NCBI GenBank assembly: GCA_017308595.1
Contig: JAFKER010000005.1
Span: 62,001 to 126,000, forward strand
Reading direction: 5' to 3'
Source: Afipia sp.
GTDB lineage: Bacteria; Pseudomonadota; Alphaproteobacteria; Rhizobiales; Xanthobacteraceae
Length of the DNA stretch: 64,000 bases
The notes beneath the pieces are model-generated. The model was not told where the DNA came from. It searched no databases and saw only the letters and a program-made list of their open reading frames with translations. The first letter of the stretch is position 1, and the number at the start of each line of letters is the position of its first letter. Position numbers and translations under genes: made by a program. Below are positions 1 to 7,844 of the stretch, piece after piece.

Positions 1-356
1 CGATCAGGGAAATGAATGTGTCCGGCCGGGACTGGCGCATCAAACGTGTCGCTGAAGCGATGCGCGCCGATGTCGGCAACGTCACTAGTATCGACAAATT
101 CGCGAAGGGCGCTGGATTATCGCGCGCGCATTTTTTTAGGCTCTTTGAGTCGTCGATTGGTGTGCCGCCGAAAGTCTATTTGAACGTCGTGCGAATGGAG
201 CAGGCAATGGACGCCGTCCTCCATCAGGATGTGACTGTGGGCGAAATCAGTGAGCGTCTCGGATTTTCCGAGCCAGCGCATTTTACACGCTTCTTTCGCA
301 ATCACGCGGGCGTCGGTCCTCGCGAGTTTCGCAATGTTTCGCGTCTCGCGAGCTGA
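1..356 (+). CDS. AraC-family transcriptional regulator, C-terminal part (partial)
   Basis: The visible ~115 residues are the DNA-binding half of an AraC/XylS regulator. Two helix-turn-helix units can be read, one around SIDKFAKGAGLSRAHFFRLF and one around VGEISERLGFSEPAHFTRFF, followed by the usual GVGPREFR end. A Met lies at 12, but the frame stays open to the window edge, so the sensory N-terminal domain probably lies outside. It reads into the molybdenum hydroxylase genes that start 135 bases downstream, so it is likely their activator (inference from position). Family assignment is firm; the ligand cannot be read. Confidence 0.85.
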   Translation, partial: IREMNVSGRDWRIKRVAEAMRADVGNVTSIDKFAKGAGLSRAHFFRLFESSIGVPPKVYLNVVRMEQAMDAVLHQDVTVGEISERLGFSEPAHFTRFFRNHAGVGPREFRNVSRLAS

Positions 357-491
357 TGTTTGCAACGCATCAATCATGAAATGAGACTGATTGGTAAGTC
401 CTGAGAGAGACCGGTATGGTCTGTTCTCCCGCTGTCCTGACAAAAGTCTGCAAGCGCGAAGTAAGAAGCGCGATCGGGAGTTTGTTTCAGG

Positions 492-3482
492 ATGGCGCGT
501 GCCGCCTCTTCAATAGCGGATGCTGACGTCAATCGTCCTTGGATCGGCCGATCGATTGAACGCGTGGAAGACGCAGCTCTTCTGACCGGGCGCGGGCGTT
601 TCATCGACGATCTGGGAACTCGCCCGGGGACGCTACACGCTGCAATTTTGCGTTCGCCCCATGCTCATGCCGATATTGTTACGATCGACGCGTCTGCTGC
701 GCGGGCTGCTCCCGGTGTTGCAGCGATTTTGACTGGCGAAGATATCAAGAAAATGACCGCCAGTCTTGTCGTGGGCGTTAAAGCGCCGGTCGAATGCTGG
801 CCTATAGCGGTTGGGCGCGTACGGTATGTTGGCGAACCGGTAGCGATCATTGTCGCGTCAGATCGCTACATGGCGGAAGACGCCGCGGATCTGATTGAAG
901 TTGAATATCGCGCACGCCCAGCGATTGTTGATCCTCTTGCCGCGTTGTTGCCGGACGCTCCGGCTTTGCACGAGGGGTTCGATGGCAACCTGGCGAGCGA
1001 TCGTACTTTTCGTTACGGCAATCCGGAGCAGGCCTTCGCCGAAGCTGCACATCGCATTTCGATCGATATCAGATATCCACGTAACTCTTGTACGCCGATT
1101 GAAACCTATGGCGTGGTTGCCGATTACGATCCGTCGGAGGACTCGTTCGACGTTCTGGCAAATTTTCAAGGACCATTCAGCATTCACGCGGTGATATCCC
1201 GCGCGCTCAAGGTGCCCGGTAATCGCCTGCGGTTGCGGACACCGCCGGACTCGGGTGGCAGTTTCGGCGTCAAGCAAGGTGTATTTCCTTACATTGTGTT
1301 GGTTGCCGCGGCGTCCCGGGCCGCTGGCCGCCCGGTGAAGTGGGTCGAGGATCGGCTCGAACATCTCACTGCTTCGGTCTCTGCCACCAATCGTGCAACC
1401 ACCATTGCGGCGGCCGTTTCGGCTGACGGTAGGATTCTTGCTCTGGATTGGGATCAGGTTGAAGACTGCGGCGCGCATCTGCGTGCGCCAGAACCAGCGA
1501 CCCTGTACCGGATGCACGGTAATCTCACCGGTGCCTATGACATTCGCAATGTTGCGGTCAGAAACAGGGTCGTCGTCACTAACAAGACGCCGACAGGGTT
1601 GAACCGGGGGTTCGGAGGGCCGCAGGTTTATTTCGCGCTTGAAAGGCTGGTGCATCGGATCGCTATTGAACTCGGCTTCGATCCGCTGGACGTTATCAAG
1701 CGCAATCTCATTCCCGCTGGCGCGTTCCCGTATCGCACAGCGACCGGTGCATTGCTCGACTCGGGTGACTATCAGGAAGCGATCGCGCGTGGCGTTCAAC
1801 ACGGTGCGCTTGATGAATTGAAGGCGCGGCGCGATGCGGCCCGCGCCGAAGGACGGCTTTACGGCATTGGCTATGCTGCGGTGGTTGAACCCAGCGTCTC
1901 GAACATGGGTTACATCACGACTGTGCTGACGGCGGCGGAGCGCCGCAAGGCCGGCCCAAAGAACGGAGCGCAGGCCACGGCAACGGTAAGCCTCGATCCG
2001 GTCGGAGCTGTTTCGGTGCATGTTGCGTCCGTCCCTCAAGGGCAGGGTCACCGGACGGTGCTCTCGCAAGTCATCGCCGATGTGTTCGGCCTCGCTCCCC
2101 AAGATATTCGCGTCAATACCGAACTCGATACTGCAAAGGACGCCTGGTCAATCGCATCGGGAAATTATGCTAGCCGCTTCGCACCGGCCGTCGCGGGAAC
2201 TGCCCGGATCGCGGCGCAACGGCTTGCGGCGAAGCTGGCGCGTATCGCCGCAAGCCAGTTGAACGTAGAAACGTCTGACATTGTCTTTGTTGACGGCAGC
2301 GTGTCATCAAAGACTAACCCTGAGAACAAAATATCATTTTCGCGCCTTGCGGCGCTGAGCCATTGGTCGCCCGGATCATTGCCGGACGATGTCGGCAACG
2401 CGATCCGGGAAACGGTATTCTGGACGCCGCCGGAATTGACCGCGCCGGATGAACACGACCATATCAATTCGTCACTGTGCCATGGGTTCATTTTTGATTT
2501 CTGCGGTATCGAAATCGATCGCACCACACTGGCGACGCGCATAGACCGCTATGTGACGATGCACGATTGCGGCACGATCCTTCATCCGGGGATGGTTGAT
2601 GGGCAGATTCGCGGAGGATTTACCCAGGCGCTGGGCGCCGCTTTATACGAAGAATATGCCTATGCGCCCGACGGCAGCTTTCTCACCGGCACATTTGCAG
2701 ACTATCTGTTGCCAACGACGACGGAAGTTCCTGAGCCGCTGATTTTGCATATGGAGACGCCGTCGCCGTTCACGCCGCTCGGCTCAAAGGGCGTCGGCGA
2801 GGGAAATTGCATGTCCACGCCGGTTTGCATTGCCAATGCGGTGGCCGATGCACTTGGAACGCAGGATATCGTTCTCCCCCTGGTCCCGGCTCGACTTGCG
2901 GACATTGTGCGTGGCGCTGAGATTGCAGCGCCTGCTGGACGACCGCTTGAAGCGACGAAATCCGGCAACGATCGGCGTTTGAACGGCGAGGGCAGTGCGT
3001 TGGTTGGCGTACCGCCCGAGCGCGTGTGGAATATGCTGCTCGATCCCGAGACATTGAAAGCCGTTATTCCGGGCTGCCGAAGCGTAGAGAAAATTTCAGA
3101 CACGCATTTCCGTGCCGATGTGACACTCGGCATAGGGCCGGTCACCGGTCTGTATCGCGCCAACGTCAGGCTGTCGGATCTCGATCCTCCCCATGCCGTC
3201 ACGCTCGGCGGTACGGCCGAAGGCGCGCTTGGATTTGGCGGGGGCGAAGGACGTATCACGCTGATGCCAGATGGTAAGGGCGGAACGCGGATGACCTACG
3301 TCTACGACGCAGCTATTGGCGGGAAAGTCGCGAGCATTGGCGGACGGCTGCTCGACGGCGCAACGCGCGTCATCATCGCGCAATTCTTTGCAGCCCTTGC
3401 CCGTCGGGCTGGCGGAAGTCCGGCATCGAGTTTCCCGTCGATATTAAGCAGGCTGCGACGTTTGTTTGGACGGCCATCATGA
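492..3482 (+). CDS. Molybdenum hydroxylase large subunit (xanthine dehydrogenase/CoxL family) fused to a CoxG-like domain
   Basis: This 996-residue protein is the molybdopterin-cytosine-dinucleotide-binding catalytic subunit of a three-part hydroxylase. The N-terminus has the GRSIERVEDAALLTGRGRF block. The active-site loop reads RGFGGPQ (Arg about 372) and the catalytic Glu is in GSKGVGEGN (about 770). The CODH signature AYRCSFR is absent, so it should hydroxylate an organic substrate rather than oxidise CO. From about residue 830 to 975 a second domain resembles CoxG/SRPBCC proteins (ALVGVPPERVWNMLLDPE..., GCRSVEKI). CoxG is usually a separate gene, so this is a fusion, and the protein is about 200 residues longer than usual. 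Its stop overlaps the next start as ATGA. Substrate unknown; the CoA ligase downstream suggests an aromatic or heterocyclic acid. Confidence 0.92.
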   Translation: MARAASSIADADVNRPWIGRSIERVEDAALLTGRGRFIDDLGTRPGTLHAAILRSPHAHADIVTIDASAARAAPGVAAILTGEDIKKMTASLVVGVKAPVECWPIAVGRVRYVGEPVAIIVASDRYMAEDAADLIEVEYRARPAIVDPLAALLPDAPALHEGFDGNLASDRTFRYGNPEQAFAEAAHRISIDIRYPRNSCTPIETYGVVADYDPSEDSFDVLANFQGPFSIHAVISRALKVPGNRLRLRTPPDSGGSFGVKQGVFPYIVLVAAASRAAGRPVKWVEDRLEHLTASVSATNRATTIAAAVSADGRILALDWDQVEDCGAHLRAPEPATLYRMHGNLTGAYDIRNVAVRNRVVVTNKTPTGLNRGFGGPQVYFALERLVHRIAIELGFDPLDVIKRNLIPAGAFPYRTATGALLDSGDYQEAIARGVQHGALDELKARRDAARAEGRLYGIGYAAVVEPSVSNMGYITTVLTAAERRKAGPKNGAQATATVSLDPVGAVSVHVASVPQGQGHRTVLSQVIADVFGLAPQDIRVNTELDTAKDAWSIASGNYASRFAPAVAGTARIAAQRLAAKLARIAASQLNVETSDIVFVDGSVSSKTNPENKISFSRLAALSHWSPGSLPDDVGNAIRETVFWTPPELTAPDEHDHINSSLCHGFIFDFCGIEIDRTTLATRIDRYVTMHDCGTILHPGMVDGQIRGGFTQALGAALYEEYAYAPDGSFLTGTFADYLLPTTTEVPEPLILHMETPSPFTPLGSKGVGEGNCMSTPVCIANAVADALGTQDIVLPLVPARLADIVRGAEIAAPAGRPLEATKSGNDRRLNGEGSALVGVPPERVWNMLLDPETLKAVIPGCRSVEKISDTHFRADVTLGIGPVTGLYRANVRLSDLDPPHAVTLGGTAEGALGFGGGEGRITLMPDGKGGTRMTYVYDAAIGGKVASIGGRLLDGATRVIIAQFFAALARRAGGSPASSFPSILSRLRRLFGRPS

Positions 3483-4291
3483 AGCCGGCAGCTTTCGATT
3501 ACGTTCGTGCGGAATCAATTGGCGAAGTGCTCGAAACTCTTCGCAACGAAGGCAGCGATGCGCGGATCATGGCGGGTGGGCAGTCGCTCATGGCGATGCT
3601 GAATATGCGTCTCGCGAAACCCAAAAGTATTGTAGACATTATGCGGGTGAGTGAACTCGGTCGCGTTGAGGCCAAAGCTGACAGAGTGACGGTTGGTGCG
3701 GGTGTCAGGCAGGCGGTGCTGCTGGCCTGGCCCGAACTCGCAAAGACATTGCCGCTGATCTCAATGGCATTGCCATGGACGGGGCATCAGCAGACGCGTA
3801 GCCGCGGCACTATCTGTGGTTCGATCGCGCATGCCGATCCCAGCGCTGAAATGTCGCTCATGATGATTGCACTTGGCGGCGAAGTTCATCTTCGCAGCGC
3901 CAAAAGACGGCGGCGGCTTTCGGCTAAAGAATTCTTCGTGGGCATGATGGCGACCGGTTGCGCCAGTGACGAAATGATTGAAGCGGTATCGTTTCCCGTC
4001 AACACCGCTCGGTGTGCGTTTCGCGAGGTAGCGCGCCGTCATGGAGACTTTGCAATAGTGGCTTGCGCAGCCGTGGCGATACCGGGAGGTGTTCGGCTGG
4101 CGGTTGGCGGCGTGGCAGATGTCCCCATCGCCCGCGACTGGTCTCATCTCGAAGGGAGTGCACTCGACGATGCGCTCAACGCTTTTGCATATGAGCTCGA
4201 AGCGCGCGATGACGTTCACGCAACGGCGCGTTACCGGCGAGACCTGGTGCGCAGCATCGGTCGAGATCTGGTTCGGGAGGTTCTGTCATGA
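3479..4291 (+). CDS. Molybdenum hydroxylase FAD-binding medium subunit (CoxM-like)
   Basis: This 270-residue subunit carries FAD and passes electrons from the iron-sulfur subunit to the acceptor. FAD-binding motifs are visible as AGGQSLMAMLNMRL (residues about 30-45) and TICGSIAHADPSAE (about 115). At 270 residues there is no room for the extra 4Fe-4S loop that marks 4-hydroxybenzoyl-CoA reductase beta subunits, which argues for a hydroxylase rather than a dehydroxylating reductase. The start codon overlaps the large-subunit stop by four bases and the stop overlaps the small-subunit start likewise, giving tight translational coupling in large-medium-small order. Confidence 0.92.
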   Translation: MKPAAFDYVRAESIGEVLETLRNEGSDARIMAGGQSLMAMLNMRLAKPKSIVDIMRVSELGRVEAKADRVTVGAGVRQAVLLAWPELAKTLPLISMALPWTGHQQTRSRGTICGSIAHADPSAEMSLMMIALGGEVHLRSAKRRRRLSAKEFFVGMMATGCASDEMIEAVSFPVNTARCAFREVARRHGDFAIVACAAVAIPGGVRLAVGGVADVPIARDWSHLEGSALDDALNAFAYELEARDDVHATARYRRDLVRSIGRDLVREVLS

Positions 4292-4809
4292 GCCGCTGGC
4301 AGTCCATGCGCCGTCACCTGGTGGGTTTTACGCTGAATGGCAGGCAAGTTCAGGGCGAGGCGGAGCCTCGCATGTTGTTGTCCGATTTTCTCCGTCAGCA
4401 GATTGGCGCGACTGGTACCCACGTCGGATGCGAACATGGAGTTTGTGGCGCTTGCACGATCATCGTCGATGGCATGCTGACGCGGGCTTGTCTTACGCTC
4501 GCGATGCAGGCCGACGGTTGCGATTTGCGCACAGTAGAGGGGATAGCTCCATCGGCTGACCGGCTCGGCGTTCTGCAGACAGCATTCCGGCGGCACCACG
4601 CGCTGCAATGTGGATTCTGCACGGCCGGCATCCTGATGTCGCTCGATCATTTCCTGCAACACAACCCATCGCCCGATGAGAGCAAGATTCGCGGTCTGCT
4701 GAGTGGCCATCTTTGCCGCTGTACCGGGTATTCCCCCATCATTCGCGCAGCGCTCGAAGCGGCGGCCGAACTCGCCGAAATTCAAATGCACGAGAAGGCC
4801 GATGCTTGA
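4288..4809 (+). CDS. Molybdenum hydroxylase 2Fe-2S small subunit (CoxS-like)
   Basis: This 173-residue protein holds two 2Fe-2S clusters. The plant-type cluster motif is CEHGVCGACT with a further Cys in RACLTLA. The C-terminal four-helix cluster motif is QCGFCTAG followed by CRCTGY. It completes the hydroxylase with the two genes upstream. The N-terminus is slightly longer than typical CoxS proteins. The last bases overlap the start of the CoA ligase gene at 4802, so all belong to one operon. Confidence 0.94.
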   Translation: MSRWQSMRRHLVGFTLNGRQVQGEAEPRMLLSDFLRQQIGATGTHVGCEHGVCGACTIIVDGMLTRACLTLAMQADGCDLRTVEGIAPSADRLGVLQTAFRRHHALQCGFCTAGILMSLDHFLQHNPSPDESKIRGLLSGHLCRCTGYSPIIRAALEAAAELAEIQMHEKADA

Positions 4810-6355
4810 TCTGGGAAGCAGCTTTATCGCCAGCGTCGCACGCGATCCAAACGCAATAGCGATCGTGGATGGCGATCTTCGGCTGACTTATCGTCAATGG
4901 TTCTCGAAAATTTCATCTGTTGTCGCATCTTTCGACAGGATGGGTCTCAGGCCGGGCGATCATCTCGTTACCGTTCTCCAAAACAGGTGGGAAGCGGCGA
5001 CGATTCATTGGGCTTGCCAACTGGCTGGAATTGTCATCACGCCGATCAATTGGCGCGCGAAGGTTGATGAACTCGATTTTTGCATCGAGAATTCGGAGGC
5101 CTGCGCGCTCGTTTTTCAGGATGTCTCCGCCGAAGCGGTATTGAACTCCAGCCGTGCCGCCAAATTGCGACGTATCGGGATTGGAGATGATGTCGAAGAT
5201 AGCGGGAATCTAGTTTCCTTTGCCGATATGATCGCAACGGAGACTCAGAACGTTCCACCGCGTGTCAGCGCGGATGCTTGGTCGATCATGCTGTATACTT
5301 CGGGAACGACCTCCCGGCCAAAAGGTGTGCCACGACGGCATCGCGCGGAACGGGCGGCAGGCGTTGCGCATGTCGCGCAGAACTTATACGGGCGTCGCGA
5401 GCGTACCCTCGGCGTTATGCCGCTGTATCATACCATGGGTGTGAGGTCTCTCATCGCCATGTCTTTGATCGGGGGGACGTATATTTGCCTTCCCCGTTAT
5501 GACCCGCAACAGGCGCTTGCAATCATCGAAGCAGAGAGGATCACGAACCTTTATCTGGTTCCGACGCTCTATCATAATTTGGTCTATCACGACGAATTTG
5601 CGAGGCGCGATGTCTCAAGCGTGAGAAAACTTGGCTTTGCTGGTGCATCGATGACCGATGGCCTCCTCAGGAAGCTCAACGATGCGTTCCAACCCGATCT
5701 ATTTGTCAATCACTACGGCTCTTCGGAAATCTACACTTTCACCATTGAACAGAACGCAGTCGCCAAACCCGGTTCAGCAGGCAAGGCAGGTATCAATCAG
5801 CACGTCAGGGTCGCCAAGCTGAATGCTGTATCTGCAGAGGATGTTGCTGATCCCAACGAAGAAGGCGAAATCGTCGCACTGCTTGCGAGCGATGAGGCAT
5901 TCGAAGGATATTGGCGCCGTCCCGACGCGGATGCCAGATCGCTACGGAATGGCTGGTATTTCACGGGCGATACAGGCTTTAGGGACAAAGATGGCGATTT
6001 GTTTGTAACTGGTCGCGTCGACGACATGATCATCACGGGTGGAGAAAACGTTTCGCCCGTGGAGATCGAAAGCTGTCTTTCTCTGCATCCCGCGGTGTCG
6101 GAAGTCGCCGTAGTTGGTCTTCCCGACGAGCAATGGGGAAAAATCGTCGCGGCGTTCGTGAAGCGGAGCGCAGCAGTGACCGAGCAGGAGCTTGATCAGT
6201 TTTGCCGAACCTCGAACCTCGCCAACTTCAAGCGCCCGCGCAAGTTCATCTTTGTCGATGCGATTCCAAAATCGCCTGTCGGAAAATTGCTTCGGCGCAT
6301 GCTCGTAAACGGTGAATACGAACCCGAACGCGCGCCCCCCTCAAACGCGGCCTGA
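4802..6355 (+). CDS. AMP-dependent acyl/aryl-CoA ligase
   Basis: This ANL-superfamily enzyme of 517 residues forms an acyl-adenylate and then the CoA thioester. The P-loop is YTSGTTSRPKG, and later motifs are GWYFTGDTG, GRVDDMIITGGENV and KSPVGKLLRR with the C-terminal catalytic Lys. Blocks such as MPLYHTMG, FAGASMTDG and FCRTSNLANFKRP recall 4-chlorobenzoate-CoA ligase, so an aromatic or cyclic acid is a reasonable guess. The frame is open upstream to 4703, but the ATG at 4802, inside the end of the small-subunit gene, gives the normal N-terminus. The P-loop carries Ser-Arg where Gly-x is usual. The order hydroxylase, ligase, crotonase suggests CoA activation followed by ring or side-chain processing (inference). 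Confidence 0.88.
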   Translation: MLDLGSSFIASVARDPNAIAIVDGDLRLTYRQWFSKISSVVASFDRMGLRPGDHLVTVLQNRWEAATIHWACQLAGIVITPINWRAKVDELDFCIENSEACALVFQDVSAEAVLNSSRAAKLRRIGIGDDVEDSGNLVSFADMIATETQNVPPRVSADAWSIMLYTSGTTSRPKGVPRRHRAERAAGVAHVAQNLYGRRERTLGVMPLYHTMGVRSLIAMSLIGGTYICLPRYDPQQALAIIEAERITNLYLVPTLYHNLVYHDEFARRDVSSVRKLGFAGASMTDGLLRKLNDAFQPDLFVNHYGSSEIYTFTIEQNAVAKPGSAGKAGINQHVRVAKLNAVSAEDVADPNEEGEIVALLASDEAFEGYWRRPDADARSLRNGWYFTGDTGFRDKDGDLFVTGRVDDMIITGGENVSPVEIESCLSLHPAVSEVAVVGLPDEQWGKIVAAFVKRSAAVTEQELDQFCRTSNLANFKRPRKFIFVDAIPKSPVGKLLRRMLVNGEYEPERAPPSNAA

Positions 6356-6387
6356 ATCGCGGGATTCATAACGGAAGGAAAAATCTG

Positions 6388-7194
6388 ATGGCATCACAGT
6401 ACACATTCATCGATCCGCGGCTTGCAAAGCTTGATGGCTTTCAGGTTGAACTCGACGAGGCACACGAGCGTGCGGACATTATTCTTAATCGACCGCCCTA
6501 TAATATTGTCGTGATGCCGCAGCGAGACCAGCTTCGGTTGGTCTTCGAGACCCTTGATGACGACCCGCGTGTGAGGGTTATTGTGGTCAGATCGATTGGC
6601 GAACATTTTTCGAGTGGCGGCAATATTGGTGGCTTCATGGAAGCGACGCCTGAGCATGTTTCAAAACTGGCTTGGAATATTGCTGCTCCCGCGCGCTGCG
6701 CCAAACCGGTGATCGTCGCGAATCGAGGATATTGTTTCGGCGTCGGTTTCGAACTGTCGTTGGCCTGTGATTTCCGGATCGCATCAGAGACGACATTCTA
6801 TGCGCTGCCGGAGCAGAAACTCGGCCAAATTCCCGGGTCTGGCGGCTCTGCACGGCTTCAGAAGATGATCGGGATTACGCGCACCAAGGACATCGTGATG
6901 CGCTCCAAGCGCATTCCCGGCAAGCAGGCGCATGAGTGGGGGATCGCCACGGAATGCGTTCCCGATGCGGATTTGGAGAAGGCGACTGACAAGCTGGTGG
7001 ATGAGCTACGGAGTTTTTCACCGCTTGCGCAGCGTACTGCAAAAAAGCTTCTGAATGACACTGAGGATTCTACGCTCGCCATTGCAATTGAACTGGAAGG
7101 CCATTGCTACAGTCGTTTGCGGCAGTCGGAAGACTTCAAGGAGGGGGTGGAGGCTTTCAACGGAAAGCGCGCGCCCAAGTTTGTTGGACGCTAG
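6388..7194 (+). CDS. Enoyl-CoA hydratase/isomerase family protein (crotonase)
   Basis: This 268-residue crotonase-fold enzyme acts on a CoA thioester. The oxyanion-hole region reads SSGGNIGGF, and the second block is GFELSLACDFRIA followed by ALPEQKLGQIPGSGG. Glu residues are present at both positions used by enoyl-CoA hydratase, so hydration or isomerisation is plausible. It starts 33 bases after the ligase with GGAAGG before the ATG, the last gene of this operon. It does not resemble 4-chlorobenzoyl-CoA dehalogenase by eye. The specific substrate is unknown. Confidence 0.88.
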   Translation: MASQYTFIDPRLAKLDGFQVELDEAHERADIILNRPPYNIVVMPQRDQLRLVFETLDDDPRVRVIVVRSIGEHFSSGGNIGGFMEATPEHVSKLAWNIAAPARCAKPVIVANRGYCFGVGFELSLACDFRIASETTFYALPEQKLGQIPGSGGSARLQKMIGITRTKDIVMRSKRIPGKQAHEWGIATECVPDADLEKATDKLVDELRSFSPLAQRTAKKLLNDTEDSTLAIAIELEGHCYSRLRQSEDFKEGVEAFNGKRAPKFVGR

Positions 7195-7844
7195 CATAAG
7201 TTGAGAATTTCAGCGCCGTTCATCCCATGCAGTCGAATCTCTGTGTGGGACGAATGGCGCTGGAATGCGGTCCCGACAATTATGGAGAGATAAGATCTCT
7301 CGGTTCGATTCGTGCCAGCATCACGCACCAAAGCATCAATCTCACCCGAAAATCGCGCCGGTGCCTGAAGCGGTGGTATGTGGGGCATCGCTTTGGAGCT
7401 GTGAGCGGCGCATTTGGCAGCAACTCGGCGGCGGCAGGCTTGCAAGCCAACGACGAGCCAAAATTTGTGATAACGCTCAAAGTTCAGCGGTCTTCGCCGA
7501 TGCGACAATGGCCGCTTGGGTTGGAATGAGGCGCGACACGAAATAGAGCCCGTTTTACTACAAGCGACAAACCAGAACTCCGGCTCGTATAGATGGAATA
7601 ATTCCTTTGGACGCGCAAAGCAGTGTCCAGGTTTCCGACGATGCAGCGCCGACATCAGGCATCCTTGGATGCTTGATTTGGTCATTGATGGGCTGCGGAC
7701 TGCCGGTCGGATAGACAGGCTCAAAATCGTCGCTGCGTGCGCGCAATGAGACGACAGGGTTTCCGGAAAAGTGCAAAAATGCTGATGAATCAAGCAGTCT
7801 GGACCAACCGGACGGCAGGGGCGTGACTTGAACTCGGGGACATT
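7195..7844. other. 650-base region with no supported gene
   Basis: Open frames exist on both strands, the longest about 200 codons on the minus strand. None shows a recognisable motif, a convincing ribosome binding site or protein-like composition. No strong hairpin with a U-tract was seen after the crotonase stop. The stretch may hold the long promoter region of the autotransporter gene or decayed coding sequence. Confidence 0.5.

Noticed and set aside
858-2102. 414-codon open frame antisense to the molybdenum hydroxylase
   Set aside because: Shadow of a strongly coding plus-strand gene; Arg/His-rich composition and no motif.
492-4809. Carbon monoxide dehydrogenase (coxLMS)
   Set aside because: The large subunit lacks the AYRCSFR active-site loop and has the RGFGGPQ loop of xanthine-dehydrogenase-type hydroxylases; gene order also differs from coxMSL.
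492-4809. 4-hydroxybenzoyl-CoA reductase
   Set aside because: The 270-residue FAD subunit has no room for the extra 4Fe-4S insertion of that enzyme.
7191-7793. 200-codon minus-strand frame in the gap before the autotransporter
   Set aside because: Composition rich in His, Cys, Arg and Ser, no domain, no ribosome binding site and no partner gene.
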